From Pseudorhodoferax aquiterrae (lineage in GTDB: Bacteria; Pseudomonadota; Gammaproteobacteria; Burkholderiales; Burkholderiaceae_C), in contig NZ_BMYK01000003.1 of NCBI RefSeq assembly GCF_014652235.1, forward strand, positions 124,001 through 188,000: a DNA stretch of 64,000 nucleotides. The letters are read 5' to 3'. Below the pieces are notes generated by a model. That model was given only the letters and a program-made list of their open reading frames with translations, made no database searches and had not been told where the DNA came from. This document shows positions 34,107 through 51,021 of the stretch, piece by piece. Every line of letters starts with the position of its first letter. Position 1 is the stretch's first letter. The translations under genes and the position numbers were made by a program.

Positions 34107-35191
34107 AAGGACTGCTGCAGGGCCCGCAGCATCTGGGCGTTGTCGTCGGCGCTGCCGACCGTCAGGCGCAGGCAGTTGGCCAGCAAGGGATGCATTCTAG
34201 AAACGTTCTTCACGAGCACGCCGCGGGCCTTCATGCCGTCGAACACGGCCTGGGCAGCGCCCTCCCCGCCCGGCACGCGCACGAGCACCATGTTGGCATC
34301 GCTTCTCCAGACCTGCAGGCCCAAGGCGCGCAGCGCCGGCAGCAAGGCATCGCGCTGTGTCCGCAGATCGGCGGCCTGGGCGTCGAACACCTCGGCATGC
34401 TCGAGCGCGAACAGCGCGCACTCGGCGTTGAGCACGCTGATGTTGTAGGGCGGGCGCACCTTGTCGATCTCGGCGATCAACGCGGCCGGGGCCATCATGT
34501 AGCCCAGGCGCACGCCGGCCAGGCCGAACTTGCTCAGCGTGCGCATCAGCAGCACATGGCCGTGCCGCGCCACGCGGTCAATGTAGGAGCGGCTCGCGAA
34601 AGGCTGGTAGGCCTCGTCCATGACCACGAGGCCTGGTGCGGCGGCGACGATGCGCTCGATCACCGCGTCGTCCCACAAGTTGGCGGTGGGGTTGTTCGGG
34701 TAGGCCAGGAAGACGATGGCGGGCTGGTGCTCTTCGATCGCGGCCAGCATGGCGGCCTCGTCGAGTTCGAAGTCGGCCGTGAGCGGCACGCCGACGAAAT
34801 CCAGGCCCTGCAGCTGCGCGCTCATGGCGTACATCACGAAGCCGGGCACCGGCGCGAGGATGGTCGCGCCGGGCCGGTCGCAGGCCATCGCCAGCAGCGA
34901 GATCAGCTCGTCCGAGCCGTTGCCCAGCATGAGACCGAAGCCCTCGGGCATCTGCGCATGGCGGGCCAAGGCCTGGCGCAGGTCCTCGAGGCGGCTGCCC
35001 GGATAGCGGTTGAGCTCCACCGCGCCGAGGCGCGCGCCCAGTTGGGCCTGCAGCGCCTCGGGCAGCCGGTACGGGTTCTCCATCGCGTCCATCTTGAGCA
35101 GGCCGCTGGCGTCCTGCACGGCGTAGGCGTGCATGGACTGCACGTCCTGGCGGATGAGCCTGGCGAGTCGGGGGTCGAGGGGGGCGGTCAT
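34103..35191 (-). CDS. hisC: Histidinol-phosphate aminotransferase
   Basis: A PLP-dependent class I/II aminotransferase of 362 residues. Motifs are [24 protein letters not shown], and the Schiff-base Lys in [15 protein letters not shown]. The ATG at 35191 overlaps hisD by 4 nt. The longer open frame upstream is not homologous. Confidence 0.96.
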   Translation of the reverse strand: MTAPLDPRLARLIRQDVQSMHAYAVQDASGLLKMDAMENPYRLPEALQAQLGARLGAVELNRYPGSRLEDLRQALARHAQMPEGFGLMLGNGSDELISLLAMACDRPGATILAPVPGFVMYAMSAQLQGLDFVGVPLTADFELDEAAMLAAIEEHQPAIVFLAYPNNPTANLWDDAVIERIVAAAPGLVVMDEAYQPFASRSYIDRVARHGHVLLMRTLSKFGLAGVRLGYMMAPAALIAEIDKVRPPYNISVLNAECALFALEHAEVFDAQAADLRTQRDALLPALRALGLQVWRSDANMVLVRVPGGEGAAQAVFDGMKARGVLVKNVSRMHPLLANCLRLTVGSADDNAQMLRALQQSL

Positions 35192-36507
35192 GGTTTCAAG
35201 CGCAGTTCGGCAGCGCGCGCATGGGCCTGCAGGCCTTCGCCATGGGCCAGCACGGAGGCAATGGGGCCCAGCACCTGGGCGCCCGCGGCGCTGACCTCGA
35301 TCAGGCTGCTGCGCTTTTGGAAGTCGTAGACACCCAGCGGGCTGGAGAAGCGCGCCGTGCCAGAGGTCGGCAACACGTGGTTGGGGCCGGCGCAGTAGTC
35401 GCCCAGGCTCTCGCTGGTGTAGGCGCCCAGGAAGATCGCGCCGGCATGCTTGAGCAGCGGCTCCCAGCGGTGCGGCTCGCTGCTGCTGACCTCCAGGTGC
35501 TCGGGCGCGATGCGGTTGCTGATGGCGCAGGCCTCCTGCATGTCGCGCGTGTGGATCAGCGCGCCGCGGCCGTTCAAGCTCGCGGCGATGATCTCGGCGC
35601 GCGGCATGGCGGGCAGCAGGCGGTCGATCGCCTCCTGAACGGCGTCGATGTAGGCGGCATCCGGGCACAGCAGGATGCTCTGGGCCAGCTCGTCGTGCTC
35701 GGCCTGGCTGAACAGGTCCATCGCCACCCAGTCGGGCGGCGTGCTGCCGTCGGCCAGCACCAGGATCTCGCTGGGGCCGGCGATCATGTCGATGCCCACC
35801 GTCCCGAACACGCGCCGCTTGGCGGCGGCCACATAGGCGTTGCCGGGGCCGGTGATCTTGTCCACGGCCGGCACGGTGGCGGTGCCGTAGGCCAGCGCGG
35901 CCACGGCCTGGGCGCCGCCGACCGTGAAGGCGCGCGTGACGCCGGCGACATGGGCCGCGGCCAGCACCAGCATGTTCTTCTCGCCGCGCGGCGTCGGCAC
36001 GACCATGATGATCTCGCCCACGCCGGCCACATGGGCCGGGATCGCGTTCATGAGCACGCTGGAGGGGTAGGCGGCCTTGCCGCCCGGCACGTAGATGCCC
36101 ACGCGGTCCAACGGCGTGACCTTCTGGCCCAGCAGCGTGCCGTCGGCATCGCGGTAGCTCCAGCTTTCGCCGCTGGCCTTCTTCTGGGCCTCGTGGTACG
36201 TGCGCACACGTTGCGCGGCGGCCTGCAGGGCCTCGCGCTGGGCGGCAGGCAGGCCGTCGAAGGCCGCCTTCAACTCCCCGGGCTGCAGCGTGAGCGCCTG
36301 CAGGTCGGGCGCGTCCAGGCCGTCGAATCGGCGCGTGTACTCCAGCACGGCCGCATCGCCACGCTGCTGCACGTCGGCCAGGATCTCGGCCACGCGCTGC
36401 TCGATGGCGGCATCGGTGTCGGCCGACCAGTGCAGGCGCGCCTTGAACTGGGCCTCGAAGTCGGCCTCGGTGGTGGCCAGGCGCAGCGGGCGGGCGGCGG
36501 ATGTCAT
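35188..36507 (-). CDS. hisD: Histidinol dehydrogenase
   Basis: Final two oxidation steps to histidine. The 439-residue Zn enzyme shows [20 protein letters not shown], the NAD loop [15 protein letters not shown], the family signature around [12 protein letters not shown] and [10 protein letters not shown] (Glu-His dyad), and the zinc His in [11 protein letters not shown]...DF. Overlaps both hisG and hisC by 4-nt ATGA junctions. Confidence 0.97.
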   Translation of the reverse strand: MTSAARPLRLATTEADFEAQFKARLHWSADTDAAIEQRVAEILADVQQRGDAAVLEYTRRFDGLDAPDLQALTLQPGELKAAFDGLPAAQREALQAAAQRVRTYHEAQKKASGESWSYRDADGTLLGQKVTPLDRVGIYVPGGKAAYPSSVLMNAIPAHVAGVGEIIMVVPTPRGEKNMLVLAAAHVAGVTRAFTVGGAQAVAALAYGTATVPAVDKITGPGNAYVAAAKRRVFGTVGIDMIAGPSEILVLADGSTPPDWVAMDLFSQAEHDELAQSILLCPDAAYIDAVQEAIDRLLPAMPRAEIIAASLNGRGALIHTRDMQEACAISNRIAPEHLEVSSSEPHRWEPLLKHAGAIFLGAYTSESLGDYCAGPNHVLPTSGTARFSSPLGVYDFQKRSSLIEVSAAGAQVLGPIASVLAHGEGLQAHARAAELRLKP

Positions 36508-37156
36508 GCCACGCTCCCGGCGGATGCGCGCACGGCGGCAGCGAAGCCGTCGATGATTCCGCGCAGCGGGCCCTGCTTGCGCTTGAGCGCGGCCTGGTTC
36601 ACGACCAGGCGCGAGCTGATGTCCATGATGCGCTCGACCTCGACGAGGCCGTTGGCGCGCAGCGTGTTGCCGGTGGAAACCAGGTCGACGATGGCGTCGG
36701 CCAGGCCCGTCAGCGGCGCCAGCTCCATGCTGCCGTAGAGCTTGATCAGGTCCACGTGCACACCCTTGGTGGCGAAGAAGTCGCGCGCGATGCCCACGTA
36801 CTTGGTGGCCACGCGCAGGCGCGAGCCCTGGCGCACGGCCGAGGCGTAGTCGAAGTCCTTGCGCACGGCCACGCTGATGCGGCAGCGTGCGATGTCCAGG
36901 TCCAGCGGCTGGTACAGGCCCTGGCCGCCGTGCTCGATGAGCGTGTCGCGGCCCGTGATGCCCAGGTCGGCGCCGCCGTACTCGACATAGGTCGGCACGT
37001 CGGTGGCGCGCACCAGCACCACGCGCAGCTCCGGCTGGTTGGTCGCGAGAATCAGCTTGCGCGAGGTCTCGGGGTCTTCCAGCACCTCGATGCCGGCCGC
37101 GCGCAGCAACGGCAGCGTCTCGTCGAAGATGCGTCCCTTGGACAAGGCCAACGTGA

Positions 37157-37160
<4 letters not shown>
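36504..37160 (-). CDS. hisG: ATP phosphoribosyltransferase, short form
   Basis: First committed step of histidine synthesis. At 218 residues it is the short HisG, lacking the C-terminal regulatory domain, so it should need HisZ as partner; no hisZ is in the window. It starts [18 protein letters not shown], with the PRPP loop at [14 protein letters not shown]. The ATG overlaps the murA stop by 4 nt, a clear sign of co-translation with a cell-wall gene. Confidence 0.96.
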
Positions 37161-38437
<1,277 letters not shown>

Positions 38438-38493
38438 CAGAAGCCGATCAGGAAATCAGGCCCGCGCGAGAGGCCGCGGGCGGAAGGAAGCGC

Positions 38494-38745
38494 TCAGTGC
38501 TGGGGCCGGCCCTGCGCCGCCCATTCGTCGGGCGTCAGGGTCTTCATCGACAGCGCATGCACTTCGTCGTTGCGTATTTTCTCACCCAGCGTCGCATAGA
38601 CCATCTGGTGCCGCTGGATCGGACGCTTGCCCGCGAACGCGGTGGAGACGATGGTGGCGTACCAATGCCGGCCGTCGCCCTGCACGTGCAGATGCTCGCA
38701 GGCCAGGCCGGCGGCGATCAGGGAGCGGAGTTGGTCGGCAGTCAT
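38494..38745 (-). CDS. BolA/IbaG-family protein
   Basis: An 83-residue BolA-like protein. Relatives pair with monothiol glutaredoxins in Fe-S handling. The position between the mla genes and murA matches E. coli ibaG. Motifs are HLHVQGDGRHWYATIVSTAF and RPIQRHQMVYATLGEKI with conserved His residues, ending near HALSMKTLTPDEW. It starts 10 nt after the ABC permease stop. Confidence 0.93.
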   Translation of the reverse strand: MTADQLRSLIAAGLACEHLHVQGDGRHWYATIVSTAFAGKRPIQRHQMVYATLGEKIRNDEVHALSMKTLTPDEWAAQGRPQH

Positions 38746-38755
38746 GGTGGGCGGT

Positions 38756-39511
38756 CTAGTTTCGGATCTTGTAGCCGGTGCGCAGCAGGTGCACCGCGAT
38801 CGCGCTCACGACGACGAGCGCCGTGCCCACGATGGCCAGGCTGGTCCAGGGCGAGATGTCGGACAGGCCGAAGAAGCCGTAGCGGAAGCCGTCGATCATG
38901 TAGAAGAACGGGTTCAGGTGGCTCACGGTCTGCCAGAAGCTGGGCAGCGAGTGGATGGAATAGAACACGCCCGACAGAAAGGTCATGGGCATGATCAGGA
39001 AGTTCTGGAACGCCGCCATCTGGTCGAACTTCTCCGCCCACAGGCCGGCGATCACGCCCAGCGCACCGAGCAGCGCGGCACCCAGCACGGCGAACACGAG
39101 GATCCACAGCGGCGCGACCATGTGCACGCCCGTGAAGCCCACCGTGACCAGGAACACGCCGAAGCCCACGAGCACGCCGCGCACCACGGACGAGCCCACG
39201 TAGGCCACGAACCAGCTCCAGTGCGACAGCGGCGTCAGCAGCACGAACACCAGGCTGCCCATGATCTTGCTCTGGATCAGCGAGGACGAGCTGTTGGCGA
39301 AGGCGTTCTGCAGCACGCTCATCATCACGAGGCCGGGCACCAGGAAGGCGGTGTAGCCGATGGTGTCGTAGACCTTGACCTTGTCCTCCAGCACATGGCC
39401 GAAGATCAAGAGGTAGAGCACGGCCGTGAGCACGGGCGCAGCCACTGTCTGGAAGCCGACCTTCCAGAAGCGCAGCACTTCCTTGTAGAACAGGGTCTGC
39501 CAGCCGCTCAT
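38756..39511 (-). CDS. ABC-2 type transporter permease (YadH-like)
   Basis: A 251-residue permease with six membrane segments, pairing with the ATPase encoded just upstream. It resembles E. coli YadH, an exporter of unknown substrate. The ABC-2 signature region is DQMAAFQNFLIMPMTFLSGVFYS with LPSFWQTVSHLNPFFYMIDGFR. The start overlaps the ATPase stop by one base (TGATG). Confidence 0.92.
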   Translation of the reverse strand: MSGWQTLFYKEVLRFWKVGFQTVAAPVLTAVLYLLIFGHVLEDKVKVYDTIGYTAFLVPGLVMMSVLQNAFANSSSSLIQSKIMGSLVFVLLTPLSHWSWFVAYVGSSVVRGVLVGFGVFLVTVGFTGVHMVAPLWILVFAVLGAALLGALGVIAGLWAEKFDQMAAFQNFLIMPMTFLSGVFYSIHSLPSFWQTVSHLNPFFYMIDGFRYGFFGLSDISPWTSLAIVGTALVVVSAIAVHLLRTGYKIRN

Positions 39512-40443
39512 CAGGCCACCAATGCCTCGGGGTTGCGTTCGGCGGCCATGACCTGCAGGAACACGTCCTCCAGGTCGGCCTTGCGGATTTCCACATCTTC
39601 CACCGTGAGGCCGGCCTGGCGCACGGCCGCCAGGTACTGCTCGATCTCGAGCGCGCCCTGGGCCGGCAACTGCACGATGCGGCCGGTCACGCGCGCGCTG
39701 CGCGCCAGCGCGGGCGGCAGTTCGCCGTCGACCTTGAAGCGCAGCACGTTGCTGGAGGCCGACTTGAGCAGCTCGCTGGTCTCGGCCAGCGCCACCATGC
39801 GCCCCTGCTTGAGCATGCCGATGCGCGTGCACAGCGCCTCGGCCTCTTCGAGGTAGTGGGTGGTCAACAGGACGGTGTGGCCCTGCTTGTTGAGCCGGGC
39901 GATGAACTGCCACAGCGTCTGGCGCAGCTCCACGTCCACGCCGGCCGTGGGCTCGTCCAGCACGATCACGGGCGGGCGGTGCACCAAGGCCTGGGCCACG
40001 AGCACGCGCCGCTTCATGCCGCCGGACAGCTGGCGCATGTTGGATTTGGCCTTGTCGGCCAGGCCCAGGCTTTCGAGCAGCTCGTCGATCCAGGCCTCGT
40101 TGTTGCGCACGCCGAAGTAGCCGGACTGGATGCGCAGCGCCTCGCGCACGTTGAAGAAGGGGTCGAACACCAGCTCCTGGGGCACCACGCCGAGCTTGCG
40201 GCGTGCTTGCGCGAAATCGCCCTGCACGTCGTGCCCGTGCACGGTGACGCGGCCGCTGCTGGCGCGCGAGAGGCCCGCGAGGATGCTGATCAGCGAGGTC
40301 TTGCCGGCGCCGTTCGGCCCCAGCAGGCCGAAGAACTCGCCCTCGCCGATGTCGAAGCTGACACCGTCGAGCGCACGGAAGGGGGAAGTGCCGCTGCGAC
40401 CTGCATAGGTCTTGCTGACGGACTGGAACGAGATGGCGGGCAT
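39511..40443 (-). CDS. ABC exporter ATP-binding protein (YadG-like)
   Basis: A 310-residue ATPase: Walker A GPNGAGKTSLI (about 44-54), signature RQLSGGMKRRVLVAQAL, Walker B PPVIVLDEPTAGVD and the switch His in TVLLTTHYLEEAE. A C-terminal regulatory part of about 90 residues follows. With the downstream permease it makes an exporter half-set of the YadGH type; the substrate is unknown. The inverted-repeat element lies between it and mlaB. Confidence 0.93.
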   Translation of the reverse strand: MPAISFQSVSKTYAGRSGTSPFRALDGVSFDIGEGEFFGLLGPNGAGKTSLISILAGLSRASSGRVTVHGHDVQGDFAQARRKLGVVPQELVFDPFFNVREALRIQSGYFGVRNNEAWIDELLESLGLADKAKSNMRQLSGGMKRRVLVAQALVHRPPVIVLDEPTAGVDVELRQTLWQFIARLNKQGHTVLLTTHYLEEAEALCTRIGMLKQGRMVALAETSELLKSASSNVLRFKVDGELPPALARSARVTGRIVQLPAQGALEIEQYLAAVRQAGLTVEDVEIRKADLEDVFLQVMAAERNPEALVA

Positions 40444-40500
40444 GGGGAGCCCGGCATTCTAAAGGGGACGGGTTTTTGCTGCTGGCGGCGGGGAAGGCTC

Positions 40501-40723
40501 AGAACGTGTGAACGAACCGATCGCGCCCACGACGGGGTGCGGCGGGCCGCAGGCGTAGGCGCGGGCCGCAGCCCGGGCTCGTGCCCGGGCAAGGACCGCA
40601 ACGCCCGCATGCGGCCTGGCGCGCCCCGGCCCGAAGGGCGAGGCCCCAAGCGCAACGAACATGATGGAAACGGCTGCTCATCAGGGGCCTCGCGTGGGTG
40701 TGAGCGGTTCGTTCACACGTTCT
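40501..40723. mobile_element. Putative MITE-like element with 19-bp terminal inverted repeats
   Basis: AGAACGTGTGAACGAACCG at 40501-40519 is repeated perfectly, inverted, at 40705-40723, bounding a 223-bp GC-rich segment. The interior is palindrome-rich, for example GCCCGGG/CCCGGGC around 40580-40590, and has no believable coding frame. The right end touches the third base of the mlaB stop codon. The shape fits a non-autonomous mobile or interspersed element, but no target-site duplication is obvious and no second copy is in the window. Confidence 0.6.
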
Positions 40724-40992
40724 CAGACCGCGGCGGGCAGCAGCAGGTCCACACCGTAGAGCTTGGCCAGGGCGCGCAGCCGCTCGGGCAGCGCGCGCAC
40801 CGTGAAGCCGCGGCCCTGGCTCATGCTCTCGCGCCGGCACTGCAACAGCACGGCCAGCGCGGAGGAATCGAAGCGCTGCAACGCGCTGGCATCCACCAGC
40901 ACCGGCCCGGTCTGCGAGGCCAGCCCCTGCAGCAGCATGTGCAAGGAGGCCGAGGCCTCCGCATGCGTCAGCGCGGCCGGCAACACCAGCAT
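40723..40992 (-). CDS. mlaB: MlaB-like STAS-domain protein
   Basis: An 89-residue cytoplasmic STAS protein of the Mla lipid-transport complex, which stabilises the MlaF ATPase. The core is VLVDASALQRFDSSALAVLL (the conserved phosphorylatable-type Ser region) and RALPERLRALAKLYGV. Short but complete. The ATG overlaps the mlaC stop by one base. Its stop codon is at the edge of the inverted-repeat element. Confidence 0.88.
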   Translation of the reverse strand: MLVLPAALTHAEASASLHMLLQGLASQTGPVLVDASALQRFDSSALAVLLQCRRESMSQGRGFTVRALPERLRALAKLYGVDLLLPAAV

Positions 40993-41636
40993 CAGCCGGC
41001 CTTCTTGTCGTTGGACTTGTTGCGCTGGGCGAGCGCCGCGATCAGGCCGTCCAGGCCCTTGGCATTGATCTCCTGCGAGAACTGGCTGCGGTAGGTCTCC
41101 ACGAGCCAGATGCCCATCACGTTGAGGTTGTAGATCTTCCAGCCGGCGCCCTCGCCCGGCGTCTTCTCGAGCCGGTAGTCCAGCTGCACAGGGTCGCCGC
41201 GGCCACGCACCTCGGAGCGCACCACGACTTCCTTGTCCTCGGCCGCCGCGCGCAGCGGGCGCACCGAGATCTCCTGGTCGCTGACCTGGGCCAGCGCGCC
41301 CGAGTAGGTGCGCACCAGCAGCACCTTGAACTCGTCCTGCAGCTTCTGCTTCTGCGCCTCCGTGGCCTGGCGCCAGGCCGGGCCGACCGCCGAAGCCGTC
41401 ATGCGCTGGAAGTTCACGTTGGGCATGATCTTGGAATCGACCAGCGCGATGATCTTGCCGACATCGCCGGCCTGGATGGACTTGTCGGCCTTGATGGCGC
41501 CCAGCACCTCGGTCGACAGGCGCGTGATCATGGCGTCGGGTGCTTCGTCGGCGGCCAGGGCCAGGCTCGACCAGCCCTGCGCCAGCACCAGGCTGGCGAC
41601 GCCGGCCCAGCGGCCCAGTTGTCTGCGGTTCATCAT
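40992..41636 (-). CDS. mlaC: Periplasmic phospholipid-binding protein MlaC
   Basis: A 214-residue soluble carrier that shuttles phospholipids between MlaA and MlaFEDB. Sec signal peptide MMNRRQLGRWAGVASLVLAQ...SLALA, with cleavage before ADEAP. The Tol-Tol-Ttg2-like fold shows KIMPNVNFQRMTASAVGPAW and GWKIYNLNVMGIWLVETYRS. It lies between mlaA and mlaB. Confidence 0.94.
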   Translation of the reverse strand: MMNRRQLGRWAGVASLVLAQGWSSLALAADEAPDAMITRLSTEVLGAIKADKSIQAGDVGKIIALVDSKIMPNVNFQRMTASAVGPAWRQATEAQKQKLQDEFKVLLVRTYSGALAQVSDQEISVRPLRAAAEDKEVVVRSEVRGRGDPVQLDYRLEKTPGEGAGWKIYNLNVMGIWLVETYRSQFSQEINAKGLDGLIAALAQRNKSNDKKAG

Positions 41637-41750
41637 TTCGCTCTCTCCAACAGGGCACGCAGCCCGTGTGTACGCATGGGATCTTGGAAACCGCCGGCCG
41701 CGTCCAGGTTCCGCAGCGGCCAGGCGGGGTGCAACAGAATGTGCAGGCGC

Positions 41751-42488
41751 CTACTTTGCCGGGGCGGGGGCCGGGCGCGCCTCCGGATCTTCGGCATTGC
41801 CGTCGTAGTCCGACTGACCGCGCAGCTGCAGGTAGATGTCGCGCGTGAAGCTGTACTTGTCGAGCGCCGCTTCTTCCAGCACGTTGCTGGCGCGCAGCAG
41901 TTGCGCCCGCGTGTCGACGATCCGCAGCGCGTACAGGCCATAGCGCGCGCCATGGTCGTCCAGGTGCGAGACCGGGTTGCCCCAGGTATCGACCGGCAGC
42001 GCCGCCGTGTCGCGGATGGTCGAGGGACCCAGCAGCGGCAGCACCAGGTAGGGCCCGGTCGGCACACCCCAGCGGCCCAGGGTCTTGCCGAAGTCCTCGC
42101 GGTGGCGCGGAATGTCGGCATCGCTGGCGATGTCGATCAGGCCGCCGAGGCCGAACACGGTGTTCACCTGCACACGGAAGAAGCTCTCGACCGCGGCCTG
42201 ACCGCGCAGCTGCAACAGCGCGTTCACGGCGGTCCAGGCGTCGGCCAGGTTGTTGAAGAAGTTGCGCACGCCGGTGCGCACCGGGCTGGGCAGCGTGTCG
42301 TTGTAGGCCTGGGCCACGGGCTTGAGCACGGCCCGGTCCACGCCTTCGTTGAAGCTGTAGATGCTGCGGTTGAAAGGCTCCAGCGGATCGCGCGGGTCGG
42401 CATTGGGGCCGGTGGCGCAACCGCCGAGCAAGGCCAGAGCCAGCACCCCGGCGACGGCGCTGCGGGATCGGACGACAGAGAACTTCAT
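41751..42488 (-). CDS. mlaA: Outer-membrane lipoprotein MlaA (VacJ)
   Basis: A 245-residue lipoprotein (lipobox LLGGC, Cys 24) forming the outer-membrane ring that removes misplaced phospholipids. It shows DPLEPFNRSIYSFNE, the RVQVNTVFGLGGLIDIA helix-kink and GPYLVLPLLGPSTIRD, all typical. A Pro/Ala tail ends the protein. Here it lies within the mla operon between mlaD and mlaC, unlike E. coli, where mlaA is separate. Confidence 0.96.
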   Translation of the reverse strand: MKFSVVRSRSAVAGVLALALLGGCATGPNADPRDPLEPFNRSIYSFNEGVDRAVLKPVAQAYNDTLPSPVRTGVRNFFNNLADAWTAVNALLQLRGQAAVESFFRVQVNTVFGLGGLIDIASDADIPRHREDFGKTLGRWGVPTGPYLVLPLLGPSTIRDTAALPVDTWGNPVSHLDDHGARYGLYALRIVDTRAQLLRASNVLEEAALDKYSFTRDIYLQLRGQSDYDGNAEDPEARPAPAPAK

Positions 42489-42501
42489 GGCGTATTGACC
42501 T

Positions 42502-42984
42502 TCATTTTTTCGCAGCAGGCGCCGCCGGCGTGTCTGCTGCCTTGTTGTAGAGGAATTGGCCGATCAAGTTCTCCAGCACCACGGCGGACTGGGTGGTGGT
42601 CACGGTGTCGCCGGGGGCGAGATTCTTGTCATCGGCACCGGCCTCGATGCCGATGTACTGCTCGCCGAGCAGGCCGCTGGTCAGGATCTTGAGCGAGCTG
42701 TCCTTGGGAAAAGTGTAGCGACTCTGCATCGCGAGCGTCACGCGCGCCTGAAAGCTCTTGTCATCAAATTCGATGGCGTCGACGCGGCCCACGACCACGC
42801 CCGCGCTCTTGACCGCCGCCTTGGGCTTCAAACCGCCGATGTTGTCGAACTTGGCGGCGATCTGGTAGGTGGACGCCAGGTTGAGGCTGGTCAGGTTGGC
42901 CGCCCGCAGCGCGAGAAACAAGATGGCGGCCGCGCCCAGCAGCACGAACAAGCCCACCCACACATCCGTCTTGGAACGTTGCAT
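42502..42984 (-). CDS. mlaD: MlaD, MCE-domain lipid-transport protein
   Basis: A 160-residue protein with one N-terminal helix (VGLFVLLGAAAILFLALRA) and one MCE domain (ASTYQIAAKFDNIGGLKPKAAV), forming a hexameric tunnel above MlaE. The segment SGLLGEQYIGIEAGADDKNL is family-typical. Its length matches beta/gamma MlaD. Confidence 0.95.
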   Translation of the reverse strand: MQRSKTDVWVGLFVLLGAAAILFLALRAANLTSLNLASTYQIAAKFDNIGGLKPKAAVKSAGVVVGRVDAIEFDDKSFQARVTLAMQSRYTFPKDSSLKILTSGLLGEQYIGIEAGADDKNLAPGDTVTTTQSAVVLENLIGQFLYNKAADTPAAPAAKK

Positions 42985-43012
42985 CGATCGATCCTAGAGA
43001 CCCGCCGGGTCT

Positions 43013-43795
43013 TCAAATATTGAACATCACGGCCGTCAGCACGAAGTCCAGCGCCAGCACGGCCAGCGAGGACACGACGACGGTACGCGTGGTCGCGCGC
43101 GACACGCCCTCGGGCGTGGGCTGGGCGCGCCAGCCCTGCAGCAGCGCGACGAAGGTCACCGTGAAGCCGAACACGATGCTCTTGAGCACGCCGTTGCCCA
43201 CATCGGCCAACCAGTCCGTGCCGCCCTGCATCTGGCTCCAGAACGCACCCGCGTCCACGCCGATCATGACCACGCCGACCAGCCAGCCTCCGATGATGCC
43301 GACGGCAGAGAACAGCGCGGCCAGCAGGGGCATGGCGATCACGCCCCCCCAGAAGCGCGGTGCCAACACCCGGCTGACCGGGTCCACGGCCATCATCTCC
43401 ATCGCGGTCAGTTGCTCGCCGGCCTTCATGAGGCCGATGCCGGCCGTCAGCGAGGTGCCGGCGCGGCCCGCGAACAGCAGCGCCGTGACCACCGGGCCCA
43501 GTTCGCGCACCAGACTCAGGGCCACCAGCAGGCCCAGCGCCTCGGACGAGCCATAGCGCTGCAAGGTGTAGTAGCCCTGCAGGCTCAGCACGAAGCCCAC
43601 GAACAGGCCCGAGACCATGATGATGGCCAGCGAGTAATTGCCCAGGAAGTGGATCTGGTCGCGCACCAGGCCGAAGCGGCGCAGGCAGGCGCCACCCAGG
43701 CCGACCAGGCGCACGAACAGGCGCGCGGCCTGGCCCAGGTCGGCCAGAGCCGTGCGCGCCGCGAAACCGATGTCGGCGGGCTTGTACCAGCTCAT
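43013..43795 (-). CDS. mlaE: MlaE, ABC permease of the phospholipid transporter
   Basis: A 260-residue inner-membrane permease. The MlaE family signature is present: FLGNYSLAIIMVSGLFVGFVLSLQGYYTL, RELGPVVTALLFAGRAGTS and LTAMEMMAVDPVSRVLAPRFW. It overlaps mlaF by 4 nt and pairs with it. Confidence 0.96.
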   Translation of the reverse strand: MSWYKPADIGFAARTALADLGQAARLFVRLVGLGGACLRRFGLVRDQIHFLGNYSLAIIMVSGLFVGFVLSLQGYYTLQRYGSSEALGLLVALSLVRELGPVVTALLFAGRAGTSLTAGIGLMKAGEQLTAMEMMAVDPVSRVLAPRFWGGVIAMPLLAALFSAVGIIGGWLVGVVMIGVDAGAFWSQMQGGTDWLADVGNGVLKSIVFGFTVTFVALLQGWRAQPTPEGVSRATTRTVVVSSLAVLALDFVLTAVMFNI

Positions 43796-44634
43796 TTGCG
43801 CACCGCGACGGAAGGCCCGTGCGTGGGACCGAAGTCCTGGTCGATGCCAGGGCCGGGGTAATGGAAATGCACAGGGCCCTCGGCCTCGGCGTGGACGAAC
43901 TGGTGCACCAGCGGATCGGTGCTGGCGCGCACCTGCTCGGGCGTGCCCTGCGCGGCAATCCTGCCGTTGGCCAGCACGATGACCTGGTCGGCGATCGCGA
44001 AGGTTTCGTCCAGATCGTGCGAGACGACGATGCTGGTCAGGCCCATGGCATCGTTGAGCTGGCGGATCAGGCGCGCGGCCGTGCCCAGCGAGATCGGGTC
44101 CAGGCCAGCGAAGGGCTCGTCGTACATCACGAGTTCGGGGTCGAGCACGATGGCGCGCGCCAGCGCCACGCGGCGCGCCATGCCGCCCGAGACCTCGCTG
44201 GGCATCAGGTCGCGGGCGCCGCGCAGTCCCACGGCATTGAGCTTCATGAGCACGATGTCGCGCACCAGCGCGTCGGACAGGTCGGTGTGCTCGCGCAGCG
44301 GAAAGGCCACGTTCTCGAACACGTCCAGGTCGGTGAACAGCGCACCGAACTGGAACAGCATGCCCATGCGGCGGCGGATCGCGTACAGGCCGGCGGGGTC
44401 CAGCGCCGCCACGTCCTGGCCGTCGAACAGCACCTGGCCCTGCTGCGGCCGGATCTGTCCGCCGATCAGGCGCAGCACCGTGGTCTTGCCGCCGCCGGAG
44501 GCACCCATCAAGGCCGTGACCTTGCCACGCGGAATGGTCAGCGAAACGCCATCCAGGATCGGACGCTCTCCGTAGGAAAAGGAGAGATCCTTGAGTTCGA
44601 TGAGGGGGTCGGGAAAAGGCAGAACGGCGTCCAT
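43792..44634 (-). CDS. mlaF: MlaF, ABC ATPase of the phospholipid transporter
   Basis: A 280-residue ATPase with Walker A GASGGGKTTVLR (about 43-54), signature EVSGGMARRVALARAI, Walker B PELVMYDEPFAGLDP and the His switch IVVSHDLDE. The C-terminal tail (PLVHQFVHAEAEGPVHFHYPG) is the region that contacts MlaB in known complexes. It is the first gene of the mla run. The 77 nt upstream hold a 7-bp hairpin (44644-44662) but no clear promoter. Confidence 0.96.
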   Translation of the reverse strand: MDAVLPFPDPLIELKDLSFSYGERPILDGVSLTIPRGKVTALMGASGGGKTTVLRLIGGQIRPQQGQVLFDGQDVAALDPAGLYAIRRRMGMLFQFGALFTDLDVFENVAFPLREHTDLSDALVRDIVLMKLNAVGLRGARDLMPSEVSGGMARRVALARAIVLDPELVMYDEPFAGLDPISLGTAARLIRQLNDAMGLTSIVVSHDLDETFAIADQVIVLANGRIAAQGTPEQVRASTDPLVHQFVHAEAEGPVHFHYPGPGIDQDFGPTHGPSVAVRK

Positions 44635-44711
44635 CGACAGGAAGGCCGGGAGGACCCCGGCCGCTGGCGATGATAAAGGAAGCCGATGAAAACCGAATTA
44701 ACGGAGCCCCC

Positions 44712-46178
<1,467 letters not shown>

Positions 46179-46207
46179 CGTGTTCTACCTCGTTGTTCTG
46201 GCTGCGT

Positions 46208-50947
<4,740 letters not shown>

Positions 50948-50990
50948 CGACGCACTCCTTCGGGTTTTCACTCAATCGCGGGGGAAGCGG

Positions 50991-51019
50991 AGCATAGTGC
51001 GTTGCAACAAGGATGCCAA
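50991..51019 (-). promoter_or_regulatory. Sigma-70 promoter of gltBD
   Basis: On the minus strand TTGGCA (51014-51019), 17 bp spacer, TATGCT (50991-50996), a good sigma-70 promoter about 45 nt upstream of the gltB ATG. The transposon-like sequence begins a few bases upstream of the -35 box. Confidence 0.75.
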
Positions 51020-51021
51020 GC

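Noticed and set aside
40459-40662. Short open frames inside the inverted-repeat element
   Set aside because: They are alanine/arginine/proline-rich with no start signals and follow the palindromic structure of the element.
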